Below, one piece after another: positions 7,946 through 14,632 of a DNA stretch of 64,000 nucleotides. The stretch comes from Novosphingobium sp. FSW06-99. GTDB taxonomy: Bacteria; Pseudomonadota; Alphaproteobacteria; Sphingomonadales; Sphingomonadaceae. Every line of letters begins with the position of its first letter. Positions within the stretch are counted from its first letter, which is position 1. Position numbers and translations under genes: made by a program. Location: positions 372,001 through 436,000 of the forward strand of contig NZ_KQ954251.1 in assembly GCF_001519065.1 (NCBI RefSeq), written 5' to 3'. The notes beneath the pieces are model-generated. The model saw nothing but the letters and a program-made list of their open reading frames with translations, ran no database searches and had not been told where the DNA came from.

Positions 7946-8587
7946 TCAGGCCAGCCCCGCGTGCGCCTGCGTCAGATCTTCCTCGCGCACCCAATCCCGT
8001 GCCCAGCGCAAATGGCGCGGCCACGCCTCCAGTGCATCCACCAGCAACCGCCGCAACCGCCGCACACTCACCCGGTGACTGGCCGCCGTTTCCACGAGCC
8101 CGATATCGCCGACGATCAGATCCTCGATCGCGCCACGCGTATCGCCCAGATCGGTGCGCCAGCGGCGATAGGCGATCTCGCGCCGCACTTGCCCCAGGCC
8201 TTCCCAGAACGCCCCGTCACCAAATCCTCCGTGATCGACGCGCGTCTCCATGCTCATCGTGCGCACACCCACCGATCGCCCGATCCGCTCGGCCGCCGCC
8301 GCAATCTCTTCCGCAGCGCCCAGCGCGGCAAGATCGATCGCGCCGGAAAGATACAGCCGCGCCAGCGCGCCATCGCGCCGCTTCTGCGCGGCGGCATGCG
8401 TCGCCGCCGTGCCAATCTTGTGCCCAAAGCGATCCTCGCGGTCGCGCAAGGACAGGCGCACGGCACGCTCACTCGCCGCCAAAGCCGGATGCATCTCCGC
8501 CCACTTTGAATGGATCTTGCGGCGCCGGGCTTCAGCCACGGTTTCGACCCGAGCCTTTGGGAGTGACTTTGCCTTTTTCTTCGCCAT
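7946..8587 (-). CDS. Hypothetical phage protein with possible C-terminal HTH
   Basis: This is a 213-residue protein with a Lys-rich start (MAKKKAK). The middle (ALARLYLSGAIDLAALGAAEEIAA...) and a C-terminal stretch, GLVETAASHRVSVRRLRRLL, look like a helix-turn-helix of sigma-region-4 or transposase type. I do not recognise the family. It overlaps the upstream winged-helix gene by 56 bases and is followed by a terminator, so it may regulate the late genes. This is inference. Confidence 0.6.
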   Translation of the reverse strand: MAKKKAKSLPKARVETVAEARRRKIHSKWAEMHPALAASERAVRLSLRDREDRFGHKIGTAATHAAAQKRRDGALARLYLSGAIDLAALGAAEEIAAAAERIGRSVGVRTMSMETRVDHGGFGDGAFWEGLGQVRREIAYRRWRTDLGDTRGAIEDLIVGDIGLVETAASHRVSVRRLRRLLVDALEAWPRHLRWARDWVREEDLTQAHAGLA

Positions 8588-8996
8588 CGCCACGCATCCC
8601 GCCAACCATCAGCCGGCGCCCGTCGTAGTCGAGCACGGCAACGGCCTGCAGGGCCCGATTTGTGACCCCGCCCTCGGCGGGCGCCACGATCCGCGCGTGA
8701 TCCGCATCGACCGTCCACCCCAGATCGCGCAGCACGCGCAGCGCATCATCGCGCGCTTCGGGCAGCACAAGCCCGCGCGCGCCCGGCGTGCGCAGCAACA
8801 GCCCTTGTTCGGCCAGCTTGCGCACCGCCTTCTTCACAGCCGTCCGGCTTGCGCCCGTGGCCTGCCCGATCTCGCCATAGCTGGGCCCCTCGCCCCACAT
8901 GCCGATATAAACCCGGGCAAACTTCAGCACCTGCAGGCGCAGGCTCACCATGTCGGGTGACAGCCGCAACGCAGCGGCAGGGGCATCGCCGTTCAT
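8532..8996 (-). CDS. Winged-helix (LexA/MarR-like) phage regulator
   Basis: This is a 154-residue protein. Residues about 25-75 form a winged helix: helix VLKFARVYIG, then SYGEIGQATGASRTAVKKAV (HTH) and LAEQGLLLRTPGARGLVL (wing). The C-terminal part is unassigned. ATG 8996 is preferred over ATG 9014 because GAGG lies eight bases before it. It sits between the lysogeny operon and the late block, so it may control either; the target is not known. No protease or ligand domain is seen. Confidence 0.65.
   Translation of the reverse strand: MNGDAPAAALRLSPDMVSLRLQVLKFARVYIGMWGEGPSYGEIGQATGASRTAVKKAVRKLAEQGLLLRTPGARGLVLPEARDDALRVLRDLGWTVDADHARIVAPAEGGVTNRALQAVAVLDYDGRRLMVGGMRGDGEEKGKVTPKGSGRNRG
8651..8669. 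repeat. 19-bp exact repeat, copy 2 (inside winged-helix gene)
   Basis: This is identical to 7917-7935. Here it is coding sequence for the C-terminal part of the winged-helix protein (GVTNRAL in that frame). The two copies have the same orientation and are 734 bp apart. Confidence 0.6.
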
Positions 8997-9061
8997 CCTG
9001 CGGGCCTCAGGCATGAACGGAACATAACGGGAAATAGTTTCAAAAGATAGCGGCGCGCTCG

Positions 9062-9583
9062 TCAGGGTTCTTGCGCCGGCGTCGGCAGGTTGATCAAGAC
9101 CACTTTCCCGGCGTCATCGACAATTGTGAGCAGTTTGACGTCGCAGATCTTTGGATCAAGCGACGCGCCCGCAGTAAAGAACTGCATCACGCCGCTCTTG
9201 TTGCGCGCCGCGAACTTCATATCGACCGCGACCGCGCTTCGATCTGCCCCAAAAACGCTCGTCTGCACCCGCGCCTCCTGAGAATTCCTGTCGAACATCA
9301 GCGTTTCAGTCGGCCGCACACTGTCCGCATCGGCGAAATTCTGCCTGACCGCCGAAACAAGTTCGGGGATATCGTTGCCAATGAACGGCGCGCAGCCGGC
9401 ACCGGCTGCCAGGTCGGCCTGTGACAGTGTTTTCGCCAGCACACCGCGCCACATAGTGTCCCGGTTCGCCCAGCAAGCCGCGCCGATCACCAGCGCGCCG
9501 GCGGCCAAGATACCAACCGCGCCCAAAGCCCGGCGCCGATCGGCGCCGGCATCCGCGCCCTCCCGCAAATCCTCGCGCATCAT
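9062..9583 (-). CDS. Membrane-anchored extracytoplasmic protein of lysogeny operon
   Basis: This 173-residue protein has a charged N-terminus, one membrane helix at about residues 20-37 (GAVGILAAGALVIGAACW) and a roughly 130-residue outer domain. Two Cys residues (in AGCAPF and KICDVK) could form a disulfide. I do not recognise the family. The start overlaps the stop of the WYL-domain gene (ATGA) and has GGAG in front. It is the last gene of the repressor operon, so it should be made in the lysogen. It is a candidate for superinfection exclusion or lysogenic conversion (inference). Confidence 0.68.
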   Translation of the reverse strand: MMREDLREGADAGADRRRALGAVGILAAGALVIGAACWANRDTMWRGVLAKTLSQADLAAGAGCAPFIGNDIPELVSAVRQNFADADSVRPTETLMFDRNSQEARVQTSVFGADRSAVAVDMKFAARNKSGVMQFFTAGASLDPKICDVKLLTIVDDAGKVVLINLPTPAQEP

Positions 9584-10191
9584 GGTTCTCCGCTGGCACC
9601 AGCCTCCGGCACCATGTCGCCGCCTTCGTCCGGCGCGGCAACGGCTTTAACCTCGCTCTGCGCGTTCCGGCGCTTGCGATGGTGGTGCGGCCTGGGCGGA
9701 ACGACGCCGGTGGTATTTGCGCTCGCATCCGCGACGGGCGCAGAGCCCGCTGCCGTCGTGCCAGGATCGGCCGAACACTTGCCAATCAAAAACACCAGAA
9801 ACAGCGCAACGCCAAAGGCTGTCAAACTCCACATCAGCCACGTCGAATTGGCGGCCTCACCAGCATTCATTGCGGCCGCAGGCGCCGCCTCATGCTCCGG
9901 CAAATTCAGCAGCGGCAGCGTCTTTACCCAGTCGAACAGCGCCACCTGCTCGCCGGTATCCGTGTCATAAACCTCCGCAATCCGATCGATCCGGAACGAC
10001 CGTATGCCCTTGCGCACGCGGCAATAGGCATGGATCGTCGTAATGCCGAAAAATCCGGTCTCCGGGTAAAAGTTCGCCGCCACGCTCATCGGCCGAATTT
10101 GCCGCTCAGATTGTTTGTTCGCGGCATCCTTGTAAACGATAATGGCGTCGCGAACCGCGTCGGGGTCGATGTTCAACTCGACGACCCGCAT
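9580..10191 (-). CDS. Membrane-anchored WYL-domain protein of lysogeny operon
   Basis: This is a 203-residue protein. Residues about 15-82 match the WYL fold of the short type: an IIVYKDA strand, RQIRPMSV, the aromatic/His strand, then CRVRKGIRSFRIDRI and a DTDTGE end. A single membrane helix follows at about 117-137. The polar, Pro-rich tail contains an HHHRKRR patch. There is no HTH domain. WYL domains usually bind nucleic-acid or nucleotide ligands in regulators. The ATG at 10191 overlaps the repressor stop (TGATG), with AGGG four bases before it. The WYL call is by pattern only. Confidence 0.65.
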   Translation of the reverse strand: MRVVELNIDPDAVRDAIIVYKDAANKQSERQIRPMSVAANFYPETGFFGITTIHAYCRVRKGIRSFRIDRIAEVYDTDTGEQVALFDWVKTLPLLNLPEHEAAPAAAMNAGEAANSTWLMWSLTAFGVALFLVFLIGKCSADPGTTAAGSAPVADASANTTGVVPPRPHHHRKRRNAQSEVKAVAAPDEGGDMVPEAGASGEP

Positions 10192-10607
10192 CACGCCCTC
10201 TTGAATTCCAGCCTGTCGGACTGGAGCATCGGAACGTGGGTAGAGCCATCGTCGATCGTCAAAACGAGGGGCCGGCCCGCAAGCGTCAGCATCAAAACAT
10301 GCACGGCGTTGCGATCGCGCGGCGACAGCGAATGGAGGACTTCAAGCCATTCCATGTCTGACGGCGAATAAGCCAGCGCCGCGGCGCCGATTGACGGATC
10401 ATCAGTTTCGCCCGTCAAATAGGCAGGCGTTGTCTGCAGCGCCCTCGCGATCAGATGCAAATGGGTCGATGACCGCGATTTGCCACTGATAAGCGCGCTT
10501 ATGGTCGGCTGCTTTACGCCGACCTCCCTCGCGAGGTAGCCTTGGCTGATGCCCAGTTCAGCCATGCGCGCTTTGATCCGCTCACCTATCATGTGCGGCG
10601 ACAGCAT
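10191..10607 (-). CDS. CI-like prophage repressor (XRE family)
   Basis: This 138-residue protein has an N-terminal XRE helix-turn-helix (residues about 6-65), including ISQGYLAREVGVKQPTISAL and the ALQTTPAYLTGE end of the domain. The C-terminal 70 residues are short and lack the Ser/Lys autoprotease of S24 repressors, so RecA-driven self-cleavage is unlikely. It faces a Cro-like gene across a 72-bp divergent region and should hold the lysogenic state. No ribosome site precedes ATG 10607, so a leaderless transcript is possible. It heads a three-gene operon with the WYL and membrane proteins. Confidence 0.88.
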   Translation of the reverse strand: MLSPHMIGERIKARMAELGISQGYLAREVGVKQPTISALISGKSRSSTHLHLIARALQTTPAYLTGETDDPSIGAAALAYSPSDMEWLEVLHSLSPRDRNAVHVLMLTLAGRPLVLTIDDGSTHVPMLQSDRLEFKRA

Positions 10608-10679
10608 ATAGAATTACCTATTTTGCGCCTGCAAGGTTTTTCTATTGGCGACTCATAGATGTTCTGATATCCAACCCAC
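10608..10679. promoter_or_regulatory. Divergent lysogeny switch region with operator-like dyad
   Basis: The gap between the repressor and Cro genes is AT-rich compared with its surroundings. TAGAATTACCTA (10609-10620) and AAGGTTTTTCTA (10633-10644) form an imperfect inverted pair, suitable for a repressor dimer. A possible rightward promoter is TTGGCG (10645-10650), 17 bp, TATCCA (10668-10673). This would start transcription at or next to the Cro ATG at 10680. No Shine-Dalgarno is seen on either side. Confidence 0.5.
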
Positions 10680-10997
10680 ATGGACGATTCTGATGTCATG
10701 CGGATCGCGCTTGAAGACGCGATCAAAATCACCGGCACGCAGTCGGAGTTTGCTCGTCGTCGTGGCGTCGCACAGCCGACGGTCCATGATTGGCTCAAGC
10801 GAATGAAGCGCATCCCTGCCGAGCATGTTCTTGCGACTGAGGCGGACACCGGCGTTTCCAGGCATCGCCTTCGCCCTGATATCTATCCCATCGAAAATCC
10901 CCCCTCGTCCCAACCCCACGGTGGGGCGGCAGAGCCGGGCGGTTCCCATGCCCCCGAAACGCCCGGCTCTGATCCTGCCGAAAGGTTGCGCGCATGA
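10680..10997 (+). CDS. Cro-like / YdaS-family regulator
   Basis: This is a 105-residue protein. Residues 7-65 have the YdaS/Cro pattern: ALEDAIKITGTQSEFARRRGVAQPTVHDWL, then RIPAEHVLATEADTGVSRHRLRPDIYP. The Pro/Gly-rich tail is probably disordered. It is transcribed away from the CI-like gene and is the first gene of the early operon, the usual place of Cro. ATG 10680 has no ribosome site; ATG 10698 is an alternative. The stop overlaps a 34-codon ORF (ATGA). Confidence 0.85.
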   Translation: MDDSDVMRIALEDAIKITGTQSEFARRRGVAQPTVHDWLKRMKRIPAEHVLATEADTGVSRHRLRPDIYPIENPPSSQPHGGAAEPGGSHAPETPGSDPAERLRA

Positions 10998-11098
10998 TCG
11001 TCGTCATGGCTCTGCGCGATACTGGCGCGCCGCGCAAAAATATGCGCCGGAATGAATGCGTTATCGCCGCGCCCGGTACGCGCGGAGGTCGCCCTTGA
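10994..11098 (+). CDS. 34-residue ORF coupled between Cro and the next regulator
   Basis: The ORF runs from ATG 10994, which overlaps the Cro-like stop (ATGA), to TGA 11096-11098. That stop itself overlaps the TTG start of the next gene (TTGA). The peptide is basic (GAPRKNMRRNE and a TRGGRP end) and contains one Cys. It contains the ribosome site of the next gene. It may be a leader-type or coupling ORF rather than a functional protein. Confidence 0.45.
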   Translation: MIVVMALRDTGAPRKNMRRNECVIAAPGTRGGRP

Positions 11099-11583
11099 CC
11101 AAGCGCCGCGCCCCCTTGTCGGTCGACGCCGCGCTGGCGCGCATCGCCGGGCATATCCCCGGCGGCTTTGCCGAAATGGCGCGCATCGTCGATCGCAATG
11201 AGCGCCTGGTGCGCAAATGGGGTGATCCCGAATGCCGCGAACGCATGCCGATCGAGGATGCGATCGCGCTCGATCTAGCCTATCGCGCCGCCGGCGGCGA
11301 TGGCGCGCCGATCTTTGAGGCCTATGCCGCAAAGCTGAACCATGCCGGCACCGATTTCTTCGCCGACCAGATCGCGCTGTCGCGCTATGCCGTGACGCTG
11401 ATCAAGGAATGCAGCGAGGCAGAGGCCGCCGTTGTCCTGGCCGCCCAGCCCGGCGCCACCGCGCGCGATCGCGCCGAGGCGACGCGCGAAATCGAAGAAG
11501 CCATTGCGGTGCTCAATCGCACCCGCCTGATGCTGGGCGCTCTGCCGGTGCGCAGCATGACCGAACAGGCGGTCGCGTCATGA
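11095..11583 (+). CDS. Phage early regulatory protein (CII-like), TTG start
   Basis: TTG 11095 is chosen because GGAGG lies at 11084-11088, six bases upstream; an ATG at 11056 has no such site. The 162-residue product begins with an HTH-like section, LARIAGHIPGGFAEMARIVDRNERLVRKW, that resembles phage CII or Rha-type DNA-binding proteins. It is followed by an acidic helical part rich in Ala. The location directly after Cro fits a delayed-early regulator. The exact family is not certain. A 14-codon frame (11580-11624) overlaps its stop but is too short to call. Confidence 0.65.
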   Translation: MTKRRAPLSVDAALARIAGHIPGGFAEMARIVDRNERLVRKWGDPECRERMPIEDAIALDLAYRAAGGDGAPIFEAYAAKLNHAGTDFFADQIALSRYAVTLIKECSEAEAAVVLAAQPGATARDRAEATREIEEAIAVLNRTRLMLGALPVRSMTEQAVAS

Positions 11584-11785
11584 CGCCGCAAACCGCACTC
11601 CACCAGACCGGGCCGCCCAACTGACCCTGCCGGTGCCGCTGGTGGCACCTTGGGGTGGGGCGCGCGTGTCACAACGGTTGCCCAAATTCCGGCACGTTCC
11701 ACCCCACCTTTTCCGACCATCTTGCCGCCATCCGCGTTGCGCACCGCGCTTCCGGACGCGGCTTTCTGCTGCCCGGATGACTGTC

Positions 11786-12238
11786 ATGATCAGACCAGGA
11801 CGCTATCTGCAATTGCGCCGCCGCGCCGCCGGTCTGTCCGTGCTGGCCACCGCATCGGCGCTTGTCGGCCTGCCCTCGGCGCTGCGCCGGGCCTCGGTCC
11901 GCGAAATCAACCGCATGGCCGATCGCCTCCACGCGGCCGAGGCCGATATCGCCCCGCTGACCGAGCCCCAGATCGGCCTGCTGGCCAATGTCATCCCGCT
12001 GCAGCCCGTCGTCTATTTCGGCCTGTGCACTGCGCGCGCCATGGGCTTTGGCTGGCCGCGCCGGATCTGCACAGAATGTGGCTGCACCGACACGATGGCC
12101 TGCCTCGATGCCCACGGCCCCTGCGCCTGGTCGTGCAACACGGCCGATCTGTGCACGGCCTGTGAAAACAAACAGCTCGACGCGCTGCTTGCCAGCGTGG
12201 CCACAATCGCCCGCCCGGGCGCGCAGGTGGCGCTGTGA
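11786..12238 (+). CDS. Degenerate HTH plus zinc-ribbon phage protein
   Basis: This is a 150-residue protein from ATG 11786, with GGA eight bases upstream. It begins with a partial XRE-like section (PGRYLQLRRRAAGLSVLATASALVG) and ends in a Cys-rich zinc-binding part: CTECGCTD, CLDAHGPCAWSC, then CTAC. That Cys pattern is common in small phage proteins of Proteobacteria. The open frame upstream (from 11633) is Pro/Arg-rich and probably not translated. The 160 bp before the start hold no other gene. Confidence 0.6.
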   Translation: MIRPGRYLQLRRRAAGLSVLATASALVGLPSALRRASVREINRMADRLHAAEADIAPLTEPQIGLLANVIPLQPVVYFGLCTARAMGFGWPRRICTECGCTDTMACLDAHGPCAWSCNTADLCTACENKQLDALLASVATIARPGAQVAL

Positions 12239-12596
12239 GCGCCGCGGATCATGTCCAGTTCGGCGCGCACTTGTGCGGCGCCGATTTCGACGCCCGCTTT
12301 CGCCAGACCTTCATCGGCCAGGCGCACCTTGCCGGCACCGGCCCGGCGGCCAATACCTGCCGCGAATGCAAGTGGTGGTTCGTGTTCAAAACCGACCGCA
12401 ACGGCGATCGCGTGCCTGCCCCCCCCCGCACTATGCGAAATCGCACAAGGAGCGCGCTGGCCAGCTTAAGCGCGCGCCCTGCCACTATCGCATTTCGCAC
12501 AAGTCCGCGCGGCGCATCCCGCACGATGCCGCCGCCTGCCGCTTTTTCGAACAGTCCGACAATCCGCCGCCCATCCACAAGGATCCGCTGGCGTGA
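12235..12596 (+). pseudogene. Cys-rich phage protein, frame broken at a 9-C tract
   Basis: A GTG at 12235 overlaps the previous stop (GTGA). The frame encodes a plausible protein with CRECKWW up to residue 64. It then meets nine C residues (12419-12427) and runs on as Arg/Ser/Pro-rich nonsense to 12633. Dropping one C restores a 120-residue protein whose end has two more Cys (CHYRISHK, ACRFF) and stops at 12596, just before the next gene. The break may be an assembly or sequencing error, a real mutation, or a slippery phase-variable site. Probably a zinc-binding protein when intact. Confidence 0.6.
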
Positions 12597-12632
12597 TCGC
12601 CCGTGCTGCACAGCCACGAAAGGCCAAGTCTG

Positions 12633-12869
12633 ATGTCCAACTCTGCCGATGATCGCCTGCGCCTGCTGATCGAGCGCATCGAGCGCCTCGAGGAAGAAAG
12701 GAAGGGTCTGAGCGACGATATCAACGACGTCTACACCGAGGCCAAGGCTACCGGCTATGACGCGAAAATCATCCGCCAGATCGTCCGCCTGCGCAAGATG
12801 AAGCCCGACGATCGGCGCGAGATGGAATCGATCCTCGAAACCTACAAAAACGCGCTGGGGTTGGCCTGA
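12633..12869 (+). CDS. GapR-like DNA-binding protein (DUF2312)
   Basis: This 78-residue protein matches the GapR/DUF2312 core over almost its full length: LIERIERLEEERKGLSDDI, then DVYTEAKATGYDAKIIRQIV and RLRKMKPDDRREMESILETY. In Caulobacter, GapR is a chromosome-associated protein that clamps overtwisted DNA and helps topoisomerases during replication. A phage copy may assist replication of the phage genome or alter host nucleoid function (inference). ATG 12633 gives the normal family length. The stop overlaps the next start (TGATG). Confidence 0.9.
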   Translation: MSNSADDRLRLLIERIERLEEERKGLSDDINDVYTEAKATGYDAKIIRQIVRLRKMKPDDRREMESILETYKNALGLA

Positions 12870-13234
12870 TGGGCGCGCGCTCGTTCTTTGCGCGCATCCT
12901 GCGCGGGCGGCCGCCGGCCGACGCAATTGCCATGGATAAGTCATGGCGCGCTGGCGATCTGGCCGAATGCGTTGCCGCAGGGAATTGGATTTGCGCGGAA
13001 ACGGGACAACCGGAAAGCGGCCCTGAGTATGGCGAACGGCGCATTGTCACCGCTGTCAGAATGGGAGATCGCCGACGCGTCGACGGCATAATTTTGATCT
13101 GCCTGAAAAGCCATACCGGCAGTTTTGACTCCCGGTGTTTCCGCAAGATCGTTCCCCAGGCCGACCGCACCGGCGCCGCCGATGCTGATTTCCTCCCCTG
13201 GCTGAACCGTCAGCCCGTGCGCGAGGACGCCTGA
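12869..13234 (+). CDS. Hypothetical phage protein, SH3-like
   Basis: This 121-residue protein has the order WRAGDLAECVA-(x)n-GERRIVTAV-(x)n-ILICLKSHTGSFDSRCFRKIVP. That order occurs in small beta-barrel (SH3-like) proteins of alphaproteobacterial phages, in which GDLAEC and RFRKI strands recur. There is no known activity. It starts one base into the GapR-like stop and is two bases from the next gene. Confidence 0.65.
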   Translation: MGARSFFARILRGRPPADAIAMDKSWRAGDLAECVAAGNWICAETGQPESGPEYGERRIVTAVRMGDRRRVDGIILICLKSHTGSFDSRCFRKIVPQADRTGAADADFLPWLNRQPVREDA

Positions 13235-13235
13235 C

Positions 13236-13700
13236 ATGGCCGCCTCATCCATCTTTGACGATCGCGTCATGGCCGAACTGGTCCGCGCGGCCGCGCTCGG
13301 CGCACAATGCCCGACCAATCCGGAAATCGCCGATCGCGCCGGCATGCGTTCGCCGTCGCATGTCAGCGAGGTGATCCTGCGCCTCGAACGCAACGGCCTG
13401 ATCGCCGTCTATCGCGGCCAATGCACGCGCAAGGTGGTGATCCTCGCCACTGGCCAGGAAACCGGCGGCCCCATTCCCGAACCGCACTGGCGCCAGCGCC
13501 CGGCCGACGCGCGCAAACCCGCCAGCGTGTCGCGACACACCGCCGCGCGCGACGCGCTGTCGCGCGATGAAAACCTCGCCGCGCGGATCGAGGCCGATCA
13601 GGCGCGTATGGTCGAAGAACGCGCACGCTGGCTTGCCGTCGAACAGCAACGCTATCGCCTGCCGCGTCGCGGCCGCATGCTCGAGGAGATGATCGCGTGA
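13236..13700 (+). CDS. Winged-helix phage protein
   Basis: This is a 154-residue protein. The N-terminal part is a winged helix: a VMAELVRAAALGAQCPTNPE helix, ADRAGMRSPSHVSEVILRLE for HTH recognition, then GLIAVYRGQCTRKVVIL as wing. The C-terminal half is charged and helical (ARDALSRDENLAARIEADQARM). It may be a transcription factor or a replication initiator-type protein. The family is not established. It ends in a GTGA overlap. Confidence 0.68.
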   Translation: MAASSIFDDRVMAELVRAAALGAQCPTNPEIADRAGMRSPSHVSEVILRLERNGLIAVYRGQCTRKVVILATGQETGGPIPEPHWRQRPADARKPASVSRHTAARDALSRDENLAARIEADQARMVEERARWLAVEQQRYRLPRRGRMLEEMIA

Positions 13701-14002
13701 TCCCCACCAGTTCTGGGCCCATCGGGTCGCACCGCGCGCCCAGCGATCCTGCCGGTCTGGCGCAACGGCAGGACAGCGCCCCGATGCCGCATCCCCATCC
13801 GGGCGAAGCGCATCGGGGCGCCACCATCCACCGCCTGCCGATCGAGCGCATCAGCGAGCAAGAGGCGCGCCAGCGCGAACTGATCGAAACGATCGCGCGC
13901 TCGCGCATCGATTTCGTGATCGCCTGCGTCGCGCTGCCTTTCGGCGCCGGCGCGATCATCGGTGTGCTGGTCCGCGCCCTGCTGCGCTGGTGCGGCCACT
14001 GA
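13697..14002 (+). CDS. Small phage membrane protein, 101 residues
   Basis: The GTG start at 13697 overlaps the previous stop. The N-terminal 70 residues are polar and Pro/His-rich. A membrane helix follows at about 72-95 (FVIACVALPFGAGAIIGVLVRAL), with a basic end. Not recognised. It is directly coupled to another tiny membrane protein, and the two may act together. Confidence 0.55.
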   Translation: MIPTSSGPIGSHRAPSDPAGLAQRQDSAPMPHPHPGEAHRGATIHRLPIERISEQEARQRELIETIARSRIDFVIACVALPFGAGAIIGVLVRALLRWCGH

Positions 14003-14151
14003 TGCGCCCGGCCGCCGCCCACGCCTGCAACGCGCTTGCCGCCCTGGTGCTGCTCGCTGCTTTCGCAGTGCTGCTGTTCGGCGCGATGTTCGAATGCGCC
14101 ATTTTCGCCGCCTGGCTGCTTGCCTCAGCCATCGCCAAAGCAGGAGCCTGA
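14002..14151 (+). CDS. 49-residue phage membrane protein
   Basis: The ORF starts at ATG 14002 in a TGATG overlap and ends three bases before the next gene. It is almost entirely hydrophobic (ALAALVLLAAFAVLLFGAMF and CAIFAAWLLASAIA), so it has one long or two short membrane helices with two Cys. Holin-like in size, but its position in the early operon makes a lysis role doubtful. Coding status rests on the coupling and composition. Confidence 0.5.
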   Translation: MRPAAAHACNALAALVLLAAFAVLLFGAMFECAIFAAWLLASAIAKAGA

Positions 14152-14154
14152 TCA

Positions 14155-14418
14155 ATGGCCGCCGCCCAACCCGAATGCCTCGACGACTTGCGCCAGGGCG
14201 TCACTTTCACCCAACACGCCGCGCTCGATCTGCTCGAACAGCGCGGGCGGATATGGGCCGAGACCAACACCGACACCCTGATCGAGATGGCGCGCATCTG
14301 CGCGTTTGACGCCCGCAACTCCGAAAGTGCCAGTTTCAAGCACGGCCGCCTGATTCACGCTGCCGCCCTGATGCTCGCCGCGGCCGAGCGCGTTGCCATC
14401 GAGGCCTGCCGTGGCTGA
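14155..14418 (+). CDS. Hypothetical phage protein, 87 residues
   Basis: This is an acidic helical protein without a recognised family. It overlaps the following gene by eight bases and follows the 49-residue membrane protein by three. It contains a single Cys pair that is not arranged as a zinc site. No function can be offered. Confidence 0.6.
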   Translation: MAAAQPECLDDLRQGVTFTQHAALDLLEQRGRIWAETNTDTLIEMARICAFDARNSESASFKHGRLIHAAALMLAAAERVAIEACRG

Positions 14419-14632
14419 CCGCTGCCCCACTTGCATCGCCCTGCTCGAACAATCGATCGAGCTGTCGCATCGCGCGCAGGCGATCGATGAACAGTGCAGA
14501 CGCTCAACTGCCTTGTCGTTGATCGGCTGCGTCGAGCCCACGCCTTTGGCCGCGAAACTCTACGACGCCGATTTCGACCACTGGCAACAGCGCGTCACCG
14601 ATCATCTGGCGGAGCATGCCGACCATGGCTGA
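14411..14632 (+). CDS. Hypothetical phage protein with CxxC, 73 residues
   Basis: The GTG at 14411 is inside the end of the preceding gene and is the most economical start (MADRCPTC). It has one N-terminal CPTC and a further two Cys in the helical middle (DEQCRRS, IGCVEP). It is probably a small zinc-binding or structural protein. It overlaps the DUF5131 start by eight bases. Confidence 0.55.
   Translation: MADRCPTCIALLEQSIELSHRAQAIDEQCRRSTALSLIGCVEPTPLAAKLYDADFDHWQQRVTDHLAEHADHG

Noticed and set aside
11580..11624. 14-codon ORF overlapping the CII-like stop
   Set aside because: Although it has an ATGA overlap, it is too short and without further support.
11633..11785. Upstream extension of the zinc-ribbon protein
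   Set aside because: Pro/Arg-rich sequence without a ribosome site; the HTH-like part starts at 11786. A loose GGTGGGG/CCCCACC pair here has too long a loop to be a terminator.
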